Under the pieces are notes generated by a model, which had not been told where the DNA came from, ran no database searches, and saw nothing but the letters and a program-made list of their open reading frames with translations. From Streptomyces spiralis (GTDB taxonomy: Bacteria; Actinomycetota; Actinomycetes; Streptomycetales; Streptomycetaceae): a stretch of 64,000 bases of DNA. The stretch spans positions 271,478 to 335,477 of the forward strand of contig NZ_BNBC01000003.1 in assembly GCF_014654675.1 (NCBI RefSeq). Direction: 5' to 3'. Below are positions 31,833 through 41,028 of the stretch, piece after piece; position 1 is the stretch's first letter; each line of letters starts with the position of its first letter. The position numbers and the translations under genes were made by a program.

Positions 31833-31925
31833 TCCCGTCGACACGGGACGGGCTACCGACCACCCCGCGCGGCCCTTACGATCGGGGACGGCGGGGCACA
31901 GGGCGAGGACGCGGACGGGGGCGGC

Positions 31926-32561
31926 ATGCTGCGCGTGGGGATCGTCGACGACCATCCCGTGGCCCGCCGGGGCATGGCCGCCGTCCTGGGCGACGATCCG
32001 GACTTCGAGGTGGTGGCCTCCGTGGCCCGCACCGCCGACCTGCCCGATCCGGCCTCCCTCGATGTGGTGCTGTGCGACCTCTACCTGGGCGAGGGCCGTC
32101 CCTCCGTGCCGGAGGTGCGGGACCTGGCGGCACGCACCCATGTACTGGTGGTCTCGGCGGCGAGTCAGCCCGCGGACGTGCTCGCCTGCGTCGCGGCGGG
32201 GGCGGCGGGCTATCTCACCAAGGACAGCGAGGACGAGCTGTTCGGGGAGGCGGTCCGCACCGTCGCCGCGGGCGGCTTCTACGTCTCCCCGCACCTGGCC
32301 GACGTCGTGCGCTCGGCGGCGCACAGCGCGGAGAGCCGCGACGGACTGTTGCTGACGGTGCGGGAGGAGGAGGCCCTGGGCTGGATCGCCAAGGGCCTGA
32401 CGCATGCTCAGGCGGCCCGCCGGATGGGCGTGGCGACGTCCACCGTGGACACGTACATCAAGCGCATCCGGGCACGGCTGAGCCTGGGCAACAAGGCGGA
32501 GCTGGTCTGGTTCGCCCGCAATCTCGCCGAGGGAGGCCGTGCTGACCCGCCCGCCCGCTGA
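31926..32561 (+). CDS. NarL/LuxR-type response regulator
   Basis: A 211-residue regulator: receiver domain with phospho-acceptor D51 (CDLYLG) and the acidic pair D8-D9, then a LuxR helix-turn-helix near the C-terminus (EEEALGWIAKGLTHAQAAR, MGVATSTVDTYIKRIR). It should bind DNA when phosphorylated by the next gene's kinase. Its end overlaps the kinase GTG by 23 bp, so translation is coupled. ATG 31926 follows GGGGGCGGC. Confidence 0.92.
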   Translation: MLRVGIVDDHPVARRGMAAVLGDDPDFEVVASVARTADLPDPASLDVVLCDLYLGEGRPSVPEVRDLAARTHVLVVSAASQPADVLACVAAGAAGYLTKDSEDELFGEAVRTVAAGGFYVSPHLADVVRSAAHSAESRDGLLLTVREEEALGWIAKGLTHAQAARRMGVATSTVDTYIKRIRARLSLGNKAELVWFARNLAEGGRADPPAR

Positions 32562-33735
32562 CCAGCCCCTCGCGGGCGCCGCGGCGCGGGTGCACCGGAT
32601 GGAGGTCGTGGCGCTGGCGGCGAGCCGCTGCGCCGCCCTGCTCAACGTGGTGGTGGCCCTGACCACCGGGGCCGGGCGCGGCGAGGCCTTCGGCCCGGTG
32701 GTGGTGCTGGCGGCGGTTCTGCTCGCCGAGTCGACGGCGCTGGTGTGGCTGTCGTGGCGTAGGGGCGGCCTGTCGCCCGCCGCCGGTGTCGCCGACCTGC
32801 TGGTGGGCTGCGCGGCACTGGCGGTCAACGGTCTGCTGGTCTCCGGCGTGGACGTGCACACCTGGGGCTTCTTCGCCTACCCCTACACGCTGGTGGCCTC
32901 CTGCGCGACGGGCCTGGCCTTCCCACGGCCGGCGCAGGTGGTGGCCGGTTCGCTCGCCTGCGCCGTCGTGTACGCGGTCTCCGATCACGCCGCCAGCGGC
33001 CAGCCGCTGTGGAACGCGGTGCCCAACGCGGGCAGCTATCTGGGCATCGCGCCGGTCGTGTGGGCCGTCGCCCGGCAACTGCGGCGTCTGGCCGCCGAAC
33101 TGGACGAGGAGAAGGCCCGCAGCCTGGCGACGGCCCGCCGTGAGGCGGTGCTGAAGGAGCGCGCACAGCACGCCCGGCTGCTGCACGACCGGGTGCTGCA
33201 GACCATGGAGACCTTGTCACGGGGTGCCTGGATCCAGGACCCCTGGATGCGCGACCAGGTCCGGGCGGAGGCCGGGTGGGTGCGCTGGCTGGTCGAGAAC
33301 GGCCCCGAGGCGGAGGAGGTGCACGACCTGGGCGGGGCGCTGCGGGCCCTGGCCCAGGAGCGCACCCGGCGGGGGCTCCGGGTGACGGTGCGCTTTCCGC
33401 CCCCGCCGGCGGGCGACTTCGGTGCGGTGCCCGGTGCGGTGGCGGACGCGCTGCTGGCCGCCACCCACGAGGCGCTCACCAACGTCTCCAAGCACGCCGG
33501 AGTCGACCGGGCCTCGGTGCGCGCCGCGGTGGAGGACGGGGTCGTGGTGGTGACCGTCGTGGACCGGGGCCGTGGCTTCGACGTGTCGGCGACCCCCGCC
33601 GGGATCGGCCTCACCCAGTCGATCAGGGCCCGGCTGACCGAGATGGGTGGCGAGGCGCTGGTGGAGTCCGAGCCCGGCGGCGGGACCTGTGTGGAACTGC
33701 GCGCGCCCCTGACGGACACCGGGCTCGTCCCCTGA
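32539..33735 (+). CDS. Membrane sensor histidine kinase (NarX/DesK-like)
   Basis: A 398-residue kinase with about five hydrophobic segments in residues 20-185 and no large extracellular sensor. The likely phospho-site is H216 in LLHDRVLQTME, and the C-terminal HATPase domain is clear: EALTNVSKHAG (N box), DRGRGFD (G1) and GIGLTQSI, GGGTCVEL. GTG 32539 overlaps the response regulator and follows GGGAGG; an in-frame ATG at 32599 would shorten it. It phosphorylates the response regulator upstream. The intramembrane type suggests it senses a membrane-associated signal. Confidence 0.9.
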   Translation: MLTRPPADQPLAGAAARVHRMEVVALAASRCAALLNVVVALTTGAGRGEAFGPVVVLAAVLLAESTALVWLSWRRGGLSPAAGVADLLVGCAALAVNGLLVSGVDVHTWGFFAYPYTLVASCATGLAFPRPAQVVAGSLACAVVYAVSDHAASGQPLWNAVPNAGSYLGIAPVVWAVARQLRRLAAELDEEKARSLATARREAVLKERAQHARLLHDRVLQTMETLSRGAWIQDPWMRDQVRAEAGWVRWLVENGPEAEEVHDLGGALRALAQERTRRGLRVTVRFPPPPAGDFGAVPGAVADALLAATHEALTNVSKHAGVDRASVRAAVEDGVVVVTVVDRGRGFDVSATPAGIGLTQSIRARLTEMGGEALVESEPGGGTCVELRAPLTDTGLVP

Positions 33736-33838
33736 GTTCGTCCCCTGAACTGGGGACGGCGCGCGCGTTGAGCGGCGCGGAGCGCCGCCGGTACAACGGT
33801 GCTGCCGCTTTCGCCCGTCCCGTCCGTGGAGGTGCCCG

Positions 33839-35863
33839 GTGTCCGGTGCAGCGCTCGCCCAGGCAGTCCTGGATTTCCTGACGCTAGGTCAAACAGCCTT
33901 GGAATTACCGGATTTCGCCACCGAGCGGCACCGTCCGCTGGCGGATGCCTGGCTGTCGTGGCAGGAGCTGCCGCACCGGCCCGAGCGGATCTCCGCGCTG
34001 CGCACCGCCCTGGACGAGGCGCTCTCCCGTGACGGTGAGCTGCGCTCCTGGGCCCGCGTTGCCACGGGGCAGGCCGACGGCGTACCCGGGCCGCCCAAGG
34101 CCCCGCCCGCACCCGCACCCGCACCCGCTGCCACACCCATGCCCATACCAACGCCCACCGTCGCCGACCAGGGCCCGGACCGGACGGCCGTGTTCGAGCC
34201 GCTGCGGCCGGACGACCCGCGCGAGGTCGGCGGATACCCGCTGCGGGCCCGCATCGGGCAGGGTGGCATGGGCGCGGTCTACCTCAGCCGTACCCCCGGC
34301 GGCCGGCCGGTGGCGCTGAAGGTGGCGCAGCCGGAGTTCGCCGCGGACCCGGACTTCCGCCGCCGCTTCCGCAAGGAGGTCGCCTTCGCGCAGCGCGTCC
34401 AGGGTCCGTACACCGTGCCGGTCATCGACTGCGACCCGGAGGCGCCGCTGCCCTGGCTGGCGACCTCGTACATCGCCGCGCCCTCACTGGCCGTGGCGGT
34501 GGGCCGGCGGGGACCGCTGCCCGCGGCCAGCGTCCTGGTGCTGCTGGCCGGCATCGCCGAAGCCCTGCACTCCATCCACCGGGCGGGAGTGCTGCACCGC
34601 GATCTCAAGCCGGCCAACGTGCTGCTGGCCCACGACGGCCCACGCGTGATCGACTTCGGGATCTCGCGCGCCGTCGAATCGTCCTCCGGGGCGCTCACCC
34701 GCACCGGCGTCCAGGTCGGCACCCCCGCCTTCATGGCACCGGAACAGGTCAGAGGCGAGCAACTGACCCCCGCCGCCGATGTGTTCTCGCTCGGCTCGCT
34801 GGGCTTCTACGCCGCCACCGGCGAACTGCCCTTCGGCGGGGACGCCGCCGTCTTCCACCGCATCTGCCACGAGCGGCCCGTCTGGGAGCTGTGCCCGGCC
34901 CCCGTGCGGGCCGTGCTGGAGAGGTGCCTGACCCGCGACCCAGGGGAGCGGCCGACACCCGCCCAGGTCATCACGGCCTGCGCCGAGGCGGCGGGCGAAC
35001 GCCTCGCCATGGGAGAGGGCTGGCTGCCGCCGACGGTCTCCGCCGTGATCACCCGCTACGGCAACGCCGAGGCCCCGCCCACCCAGCCCGCCGCGCCCGC
35101 CGCGCCGAACACCGTTGCGAACGCCACTCCTTCTGCCGCTTTGCACGCCACTCCCCCTGCCGCCCCGCCTGCCGCCGGGCCTCGACGCCGCCGCACGGCG
35201 GTGCTGGTGGCCGCCGCCGTGGTGCTGGCCGTCGCGGCCGGCACCACCGGCGCCGTACTGGCCTCCGGCGGCGGTGGCGACCATGGCGCCGGCGCGCCGG
35301 GCACGTCAGCGAGCGCCACGGTGACGGGCTCCGGCGCGGCCGAACCGTCCGAGCCCGGCACCTCCCCCTCCTCGGGCCTCCCTGCCTCGGACCTCCCGTC
35401 GGCCGCTCCGTCCGCCGGCCGGTACCTGACCCGCTTCACGGACGTCCCCTTCAACCTGATCGGTGCGAACACCTCCGGCTGCATGAAGGACGTCACGGTC
35501 TCCTTCGACGGTGAAGGACCGTCCGTCGACTCCGACGTCTCGATCGACGAGGGCAACTACACCTCAGGCGACCTGTTCTACGGGTGCGACTCCTCGTCCG
35601 GCGACTTCTGGGTGCTGGTCCCGGACGAGGACCGGTTCGCCCAGGTCACCGGTCGCCCCGAACCGGACAGGTGTGCGGCCCTGGCCCGGCAACAGGCCAC
35701 GGCCAAGCGGGTGATGCTGCCCCAGGTCGAGCCGGGGGCCATGTACTGCCTGGTCACCGCAGTCAGCTCGCGGATCGTCTTCCTGCAGGTCGTCAGCGTC
35801 TCACGGAGCAGTCACGACATCCGCTGGAAGGCCACGGCCTGGGAGGACACCCACGCCGGCTGA
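33839..35863 (+). CDS. Membrane-anchored Hanks-type Ser/Thr protein kinase
   Basis: A 674-residue kinase. An N-terminal helical segment (about 1-80) is not part of the kinase and I do not recognise it. The kinase domain is about 130-395: glycine loop GQGGMGAVY, ATP lysine K161 (VALKVAQ), catalytic HRDLKPANV with D255, and DFGIS. A Pro/Ala linker follows; one membrane helix at about 455-480, then an extracellular Cys-containing domain with paired cysteines (SGCMKD, YGCDSS, DRCAAL, YCLVTA) at about 525-674. This is not PASTA. The GTG start at 33839 has GGAGG upstream. It follows the two-component pair by ~100 bp. Confidence 0.92.
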   Translation: MSGAALAQAVLDFLTLGQTALELPDFATERHRPLADAWLSWQELPHRPERISALRTALDEALSRDGELRSWARVATGQADGVPGPPKAPPAPAPAPAATPMPIPTPTVADQGPDRTAVFEPLRPDDPREVGGYPLRARIGQGGMGAVYLSRTPGGRPVALKVAQPEFAADPDFRRRFRKEVAFAQRVQGPYTVPVIDCDPEAPLPWLATSYIAAPSLAVAVGRRGPLPAASVLVLLAGIAEALHSIHRAGVLHRDLKPANVLLAHDGPRVIDFGISRAVESSSGALTRTGVQVGTPAFMAPEQVRGEQLTPAADVFSLGSLGFYAATGELPFGGDAAVFHRICHERPVWELCPAPVRAVLERCLTRDPGERPTPAQVITACAEAAGERLAMGEGWLPPTVSAVITRYGNAEAPPTQPAAPAAPNTVANATPSAALHATPPAAPPAAGPRRRRTAVLVAAAVVLAVAAGTTGAVLASGGGGDHGAGAPGTSASATVTGSGAAEPSEPGTSPSSGLPASDLPSAAPSAGRYLTRFTDVPFNLIGANTSGCMKDVTVSFDGEGPSVDSDVSIDEGNYTSGDLFYGCDSSSGDFWVLVPDEDRFAQVTGRPEPDRCAALARQQATAKRVMLPQVEPGAMYCLVTAVSSRIVFLQVVSVSRSSHDIRWKATAWEDTHAG

Positions 35864-35888
35864 GACCGGGCGCGCCCGTCCGTGACGA

Positions 35889-36767
35889 TCACCGTTTCAC
35901 CAGGTCGAGGATCAGCGTGGCGATGTCCTCCGGAGCCTCCTCGGCCATGAAGTGACCCGCCTGGGTGGTGAAGTGCTGAAGGTCGCCGGCCCACGGCCGC
36001 CAGATCGCGGCGGCGTCGAACCCCAGCTGCCGGCCCCAGTCCTGCTGGACGACCGTCACCGGCATGGTGAGGCGGTTGCCGGCGTCGAGGTCGGCCTGGT
36101 CGTGCTCGATGTCGACGGTCGCGGTGGCGCGGTAGTCGGCGACGATCGACGCGACGGCGCCCCGGCAGGCGCGAAGGTACTCGGCACGTACGTCCGCGGG
36201 GATCGCCTCGGGGTTCGCGGACCAGATGTCGAGGAAGTGACCGAAGAACGCGTCGGCGCTGCCGGCGATCATCCGCTCGGGCAGTCCGGGCGGCTGGGCC
36301 ATCAGATACAGGTGGAAGGCCACCGCCGCGCCGGCCCCGTGCAGGACCTTCCAGGTGTCCAGGGTGGGAACGATGTCGAGGATTCCCAGGTGACTGATCC
36401 GGTGCGGGTGATCCAGACCGGCCCGGAAGGCGACGTGCGCGCCGCGGTCGTGCCCGACCAGCGCGAACCGGTCGAACCCGAGTGCGTCGGCCAGGCCCAC
36501 GACGTCCGCGGCCATCGTCCGCTTCGAGTAGGTGTCCTCGGTGACCGCTTCGGGTTTGCCGCTGGCGCCGTAGCCGCGGAGGTCGGGGCAGACCACGGTG
36601 TGGTGCCCGGCCAGGACGGGAGCGACGTGCCGCCACATCAGGTGTGTCTGGGGAAAGCCGTGGAGCAGTACGAGTGCCGGTCCTTCGCCGCCGACCGCCG
36701 CGTTCAGCTCCACGCCGTCGGCCACCTGGATCGGCCGTGTCTCGAAGCCCGGAATGGTGATGCTCAT
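35889..36767 (-). CDS. Haloacetate dehalogenase-like alpha/beta hydrolase
   Basis: A 292-residue hydrolase with the aspartate nucleophile in VGHDRGAHVA, oxyanion loop HGFPQTHLMWRHVAPVL and the late histidine in QAGHFMAEEAP. The HDRG context is that of fluoroacetate/haloacetate dehalogenases, and the tryptophans and histidines in the cap (FHLYLMAQP and GHFLDIW) fit. Epoxide hydrolase activity is the main alternative. It is divergent from the SARP regulator, so it may be its target. Start ATG 36767. Confidence 0.85.
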   Translation of the reverse strand: MSITIPGFETRPIQVADGVELNAAVGGEGPALVLLHGFPQTHLMWRHVAPVLAGHHTVVCPDLRGYGASGKPEAVTEDTYSKRTMAADVVGLADALGFDRFALVGHDRGAHVAFRAGLDHPHRISHLGILDIVPTLDTWKVLHGAGAAVAFHLYLMAQPPGLPERMIAGSADAFFGHFLDIWSANPEAIPADVRAEYLRACRGAVASIVADYRATATVDIEHDQADLDAGNRLTMPVTVVQQDWGRQLGFDAAAIWRPWAGDLQHFTTQAGHFMAEEAPEDIATLILDLVKR

Positions 36768-36827
36768 CGTTGTCGTCTCCTTCTTCCGATCTCCCGCACT
36801 CGTGAGCCACTGCCGGTCACGGTGGAT

Positions 36828-36905
36828 GTGCGGACGACAGAAGGATCGGAGAGCCGGGTCAGCAGCGGATCAGCGGCGGCCGGCGCCGGCGACGTGCGGA
36901 CGACA
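36828..36905. repeat. 12 bp direct repeat GTGCGGACGACA upstream of the SARP gene
   Basis: GTGCGGACGACA occurs at 36828-36839 and 36894-36905, exactly 66 bp apart, i.e. six turns of 11 bp. It lies in the 146 bp gap between the hydrolase and the SARP gene. SARP regulators bind direct repeats, so autoregulation is plausible. Confidence 0.45.
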
Positions 36906-36913
36906 ATGAGGGC

Positions 36914-38860
36914 ATGGAGATCTTCGTCGAGGTGCTCGGGCCGATCGAGGTCACCGACAGCGAGGGCCGCCCCGTGGCGGTGGGCAGCCGGCGCCGCCGC
37001 GAGCTTCTGGGGCGGCTGGTCGCGGCCGGTGGCCGGGTGGTCCCGCTGCCGGTGCTGGTCGATGATCTCTGGGAGGAGCCGCCGCCCACAGCGGCCGGGA
37101 CGATCCGCACCTTCGTCGCCGAGCTGCGCCGCGCCCTCGAGCCGGACCGGCGCCCGCGCACCCGGTCGCGGGTCATCGAGACCGTCGGTACCGGATACGC
37201 CCTGCGGATCCCACGGTCGCACGTGGACGCCCACCGGTTCGAGGACACCCTTCTTGCGGTACGCGAAGGATCCGGCGGCCAGGCGGCCGGTGCGCTCAGC
37301 GAAGCGCTCTCGTGGTGGCGGGGCGAGCCGTACGCGGACCTCGACGTCTCGCCCTGGCTTACACCCGAACGCGCCCGCCTGACGGAACTGCACCGTCAGG
37401 CCGTCGAGCTGCGTGCCCTGGCGGTACTCGACCTCGGGCGGGGCGCGACCCTCGTCCCGGAGCTGGAGGCGTTCGCCACCGCACACCCGTGGCGGGAGCA
37501 TGCCTGGGCCCTGCTGGCCCGTGCCCTCTACCAAGCCGGCCGGCAGGTCGACGCGCTGGCCTCGCTGCGTGACGCGCGCGCCGGGCTGCTGGACCGGTTC
37601 GGACTGGAGTCGGTGGACAGTCTGGACCATCTGGAACGTGACATCCTCCGGCACGCTCCGCATCTCATGCCCGCGCCCCGGGACGGGGACCGGGTCCACC
37701 TGCTCTCGCGCACCGAGGCGACGGGGGTCTACACCCGGCTGCGCTCGATGAGCACGGTGGCCGGAGCCGCGGCGATCACCGGTGGCAGCAACCTGGTGTT
37801 GGCCCAGGAGCAGCGCGCCAGGGCGGTGGCGGAGGCGGAACGGACGGGAGACCCGGGCCTGACCGCCCGTGTGATCGCGGCCTACGACGTCCCGACCATC
37901 TGGACCCGTGCCGACGATCCCGCACGCTCCGAGGCCCTGGTCGCGACCGTCCGACGGACCCTGCACCGGTTGGGAGCGGGGGCTCCACCCCCGCTTCGGG
38001 CACGTCTCCTCGCGACCGTGGCGCTGGAGCATCGCGGCACCCGGGACCGCTGGGCCGCCGAGGCGGCGACCGAGGCCGAACGCCTCGCCCGGGACCTGCA
38101 CGACCCCGGTGTGCTGGTGCTCGCGCTCAACGCCCGGTTCGTGCAGTCCTTCCAACGCCCGGGGGGCACCGGCGAACGCGATGTGATCGCCGGCGAGCTC
38201 ATCGAGCTCGCCGCGCGACATGAGCTGCCGATGTTCGAGATCCTCGGCCACCTGATCAGGATCCAGGTCTGCGCGGCCCGCGGCGAGGGCGAGGCCGCGC
38301 AACCTCACGTCGTTGCGGCCGAGCGGCTTGCCACCATCCATGAGACCCCGCTCGTTCACGTCCTCACCGCCGCCTACCGGGCCATGCGGCTGGCAGAACG
38401 GTCGAGCGACCCCGCCGAGGCCGCCCACGCCTATCGCGCCGTGGCCGCGGACCTCGCCGGTGCCGGCATGCCCGGGATGGAAGCCGGCATCTTCCCGCTC
38501 GCGCTGCTCTCCCTCCGCCTGCGCCACCGACGGCCCGCGCCGACGGACCCCGGCCTCGACTGGGGCCCCTACCGTCCCTGGGCGCGGCCCCTCCTGGACC
38601 TCGCCCGCGGCAACCCCGCGGCGGCCCGGTACGCGGCCGCCGGCCTGCCCACGCCCCCTGCCGACCACCTGTACGACGCGCTGTGGGCCGTCAACGCGCA
38701 CACGGCGATCCTGCTCCAGGACGCATCACTGGCCGCACAGGCGCACGAGGCCCTCTCCCCCCTGCGCGGCGAGATCGCGGGCGGAACGACCGCCGTGATC
38801 ACCTTCGGCCCGGTCGACGACATCCTGGCCGCCCTGGACCGCCACTTCGACCGGGGGTGA
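36914..38860 (+). CDS. AfsR/SARP-type transcriptional regulator (wHTH + BTAD)
   Basis: A 648-residue regulator. The N-terminal OmpR-like winged helix is clear (VLGPIEVTDSEGRPV, RTFVAELRRALEP, VETVGTGYALRI-like end; about 1-95), followed by the bacterial transcriptional activator domain (about 100-245, with LTPERARLTELHRQAVELRALA, positions ~140-161). The remaining ~400 residues are helical, TPR-like, with no P-loop NTPase motif. That is shorter than AfsR and more like streptomycete SARP-TPR proteins. The direct repeats upstream could be its operator; the divergent dehalogenase-like hydrolase is the simplest target. ATG 36914 lacks a strong ribosome site. Confidence 0.88.
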   Translation: MEIFVEVLGPIEVTDSEGRPVAVGSRRRRELLGRLVAAGGRVVPLPVLVDDLWEEPPPTAAGTIRTFVAELRRALEPDRRPRTRSRVIETVGTGYALRIPRSHVDAHRFEDTLLAVREGSGGQAAGALSEALSWWRGEPYADLDVSPWLTPERARLTELHRQAVELRALAVLDLGRGATLVPELEAFATAHPWREHAWALLARALYQAGRQVDALASLRDARAGLLDRFGLESVDSLDHLERDILRHAPHLMPAPRDGDRVHLLSRTEATGVYTRLRSMSTVAGAAAITGGSNLVLAQEQRARAVAEAERTGDPGLTARVIAAYDVPTIWTRADDPARSEALVATVRRTLHRLGAGAPPPLRARLLATVALEHRGTRDRWAAEAATEAERLARDLHDPGVLVLALNARFVQSFQRPGGTGERDVIAGELIELAARHELPMFEILGHLIRIQVCAARGEGEAAQPHVVAAERLATIHETPLVHVLTAAYRAMRLAERSSDPAEAAHAYRAVAADLAGAGMPGMEAGIFPLALLSLRLRHRRPAPTDPGLDWGPYRPWARPLLDLARGNPAAARYAAAGLPTPPADHLYDALWAVNAHTAILLQDASLAAQAHEALSPLRGEIAGGTTAVITFGPVDDILAALDRHFDRG

Positions 38861-38890
38861 CCACGGGGCGTCCACCATGGCTGGTCACGG

Positions 38891-39670
38891 TCACACCACG
38901 CCGCTCTCCCACCACCAGGAGCCGGAGCCGTACGACGGGTACTGGACGCGGCTGTCCACGTGCTGCCAGGAGTGCGTGTACGCCTCCAGTCCGGAGAACC
39001 CGCAGGTCTCGGCGATCTTGTACACCTGGAGGGTGGTGTGCCCGGAGACCACGACGTCGGCTGCGACGCCGTACACGTGCATGCTGTTGGACGCGCCGCC
39101 CACGGAGGCGTTGTGGGCGACGCTGCGGAAACCGGAGTTGATGGTGACCGCGGCGTCGCCGGCCTTCTTGCGCAGCGCCTCCAGCTTGTACATCAGCCGC
39201 CGGATGTTCTCCTTGACCTGAGTGGCGCTCACCTTGCCGCCGCTGAACCCCGAGCCGTCCTTGGACTGGAACTCGCTCCAGTCGAAGTGCGCGGTCGAAC
39301 CGTCGCCGCTCTCCAGGCCGTTGAGCACGCTCTGCGTCTGCGGTCCGACGACGCCGTCCGCGGTCAGTCCGTAGGCGGACTGGAAGCGTCTGACCGCACC
39401 GTCGGTGCCCGGGCCGAAGGCGCCGTCCCAGGCGATGTACGTCTTCTGGGCACTCGACGCGGCCCAGCCCCCGACGCGGATCTGCAGCTCGACCACGTCC
39501 GAGCCGGAGGCGCCCTGCTGCAGTGTGCGGGTCCAGCCGTAGGCCGAGGCCCGGCCCGCCGAGCCGAGGTCGACGAACGCCGCCGCGCCCAGCGCGGCCG
39601 TCACGCCCGCCGCACCCCGCAGCAGCGCGCGGCGACCCACGCTTCCCCCCTGGACCTGTGACTCGTTCAT
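38891..39670 (-). CDS. Secreted peptidoglycan-binding M15 D,D-carboxypeptidase
   Basis: A 259-residue exported protein. The twin-arginine leader GRRALLRGAAG ends near ASAYGW. A peptidoglycan-binding domain follows (about 50-120; DGAFGPGTDGAVRRFQSAYG and ADGVVGPQTQSVL), then a peptidase M15 domain (about 130-259) with its zinc ligands in SMHVYGVAADVV (His and Asp) and WQHVDSR (His). Such enzymes trim peptide stems of the cell wall. The minus-strand gene has GAGGGGA upstream of ATG 39670. The 163 bp before it hold no gene. Confidence 0.9.
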   Translation of the reverse strand: MNESQVQGGSVGRRALLRGAAGVTAALGAAAFVDLGSAGRASAYGWTRTLQQGASGSDVVELQIRVGGWAASSAQKTYIAWDGAFGPGTDGAVRRFQSAYGLTADGVVGPQTQSVLNGLESGDGSTAHFDWSEFQSKDGSGFSGGKVSATQVKENIRRLMYKLEALRKKAGDAAVTINSGFRSVAHNASVGGASNSMHVYGVAADVVVSGHTTLQVYKIAETCGFSGLEAYTHSWQHVDSRVQYPSYGSGSWWWESGVV

Positions 39671-39833
39671 GATCGCGTCCCCTCGACCGGGCGGTGGTTG
39701 ACGCGCGTCACCGTAAGCGCTGTCTTGTCATGAACACAACGGGTCGATGCGGCGGATCCTGCCACTCGGGTCCGGCCGCGCCGCACGCCCGCACAGGTCC
39801 GGGCGGCGACATCGAGCACGCTGAAACGGCTGC

Positions 39834-40058
39834 TCAGCGCCGAGGTTGCTGTCGCGCCATCGCGTCGGCCAACTGCCGACGGGCCACGAACAAGGCCGCG
39901 TCCAGCCGGCGGGTGCCGGTGACCACACACAGCGTGTACGCGGCGTCCTCGAGCTGGCGCGCGGTGTCCGAACCACCCCCGGACGCCACCCGCCGGCTGA
40001 GCCTCTCACACCGTTCGATCAGCTCCCGCAGGAGCGAAGGATGCGCCACCAGCACCAC
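39834..40058 (-). CDS. DUF5133-like small protein
   Basis: A 74-residue protein in a family common in Streptomyces and of unknown function. Visible pattern: VVLVAHPSLLRELIERCERL, DTARQLEDAAYTLCVVTGTR and the closing helix ALFVARRQLADAMAR. GTG 40058 is chosen because GGAGG is five bases upstream and family members start with a short MxMxHP-like lead; a longer frame reaching 40154 is possible but has no good site. No membrane segment is seen. Confidence 0.65.
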   Translation of the reverse strand: MVLVAHPSLLRELIERCERLSRRVASGGGSDTARQLEDAAYTLCVVTGTRRLDAALFVARRQLADAMARQQPRR

Positions 40059-40184
40059 GGCCGCCTCCGTTCTCACCCACCTGGACCATCCCCCATCCCT
40101 CAAACGGTCCCAGCCACCGGCCTCCGCCGCACCTCGAGCGGGATCGCGGGCCATGCTGGTGGCAACCCGGCGTCAGGAGCAGCC

Positions 40185-40295
40185 ATGAACAACGATCGGC
40201 GCAAGGAAGCGTATCTGCAGCAGAACGGCCGCACGGACGTCACGCCGCGACAGCGACGACGCCTGAAGAAGAAGGGCGCCCAGGGCAAGCAGTAG
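40185..40295 (+). CDS. Small basic protein (36 aa)
   Basis: MNNDRRKEAYLQQNGRTD followed by a strongly basic tail ending KKKGAQGKQ. It has a good AGGAG nine bases before ATG 40185. The pattern RRKxAYxxQNGR...TPRQRRR resembles tiny basic proteins found in streptomycetes and their phages. Their role is unknown; RNA or DNA binding is possible from charge only. The 149 bp after it hold no further gene. Confidence 0.6.
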   Translation: MNNDRRKEAYLQQNGRTDVTPRQRRRLKKKGAQGKQ

Positions 40296-40444
40296 CAGCC
40301 CCGCGGCTGTCGGCACACCGCTCCGTCCGGGAGCGGTGGCGACACGACGGACCGGCCGCCTGCGCGCCCTGGAGCGGACGCGCCGACGGCCGGTCGGGTC
40401 GCCGTCACCGCCGGCTGGAGGCGGTGACGGCGGCGGTTGCGGGA

Positions 40445-40708
40445 TCAGCGGTGGCAGTTGCGGTGGTGGGTGGGCTGCCAGACGCGGGTCCAGTAGGCGG
40501 CGTGCCAGCGGTGGTGCCGGTCCCGGAATCCGGAGTGCCGCACCCACGTCCAGTGGCCCGCCGACTCCACGCAGTGGCGCGACGGCCTGGGCGGCTGGTG
40601 GTGCTGCGGTGCGGCCGAGGCGGTGCCGACCGTACCGACGACCGCGCCCGCGGCCAGGGCCACCGTCGCCGCCCCCAGGGCCACCGCCCTCTTCAACCCG
40701 TTGATCAT
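40445..40708 (-). CDS. Small secreted His/Trp/Arg-rich protein
   Basis: An 87-residue protein with a Sec signal peptide (MINGLKRAVALGAATVALAA, then ASAAP cleavage) and a mature part of about 47 residues rich in His, Trp and Arg (HWTWVRHSGF, RHHRWHAAYWTRVW). Two cysteines (in RHCVES and RNCHR) could form one disulfide. Similar small secreted proteins are common in streptomycetes with no known role. Start ATG 40708 with AAGG upstream. The leading 44 residues available upstream are rejected as they precede the signal peptide. Confidence 0.7.
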   Translation of the reverse strand: MINGLKRAVALGAATVALAAGAVVGTVGTASAAPQHHQPPRPSRHCVESAGHWTWVRHSGFRDRHHRWHAAYWTRVWQPTHHRNCHR

Positions 40709-41028
40709 GTTCAGACCTTTCCGTGCGAGCCGGGGCCGAGGCCCCGCCACTCCCCCGACCGGTTCGGCCGGGGACGCAGCGATCCTCGCCCTCCGGCACC
40801 GGCAAAGACCTGAAGAACACCGCTTGTTACGAAACACCAATCAATTTCTCATTCGCCTCAAATAGTCATATATATGCATCAATACCAACAGTCGGGGCTC
40901 AGTGGGCGTTCGCGCTGGTCAGCGGCTTGATGGCACGCGCGATCGCGGCGTGCATACCGTCGGCGACCCCGTGGGCCGTGTGCGCCTTAGGACACCGGCG
41001 GGGTGCGGCCTGTGCGGTCTTGCGAGTG
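40709..41028. other. 320 bp gap with AT-rich block and an orphan coding scrap
   Basis: The stretch 40835-40885 is the most AT-rich of the window and probably contains the promoter of the small secreted protein. On the minus strand, 40899 to about 40990 reads HTAHGVADGMHAAIARAIKP then LTSANAH and a stop, which looks like the C-terminal end of some protein without the rest. No complete gene is seen. Confidence 0.4.
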
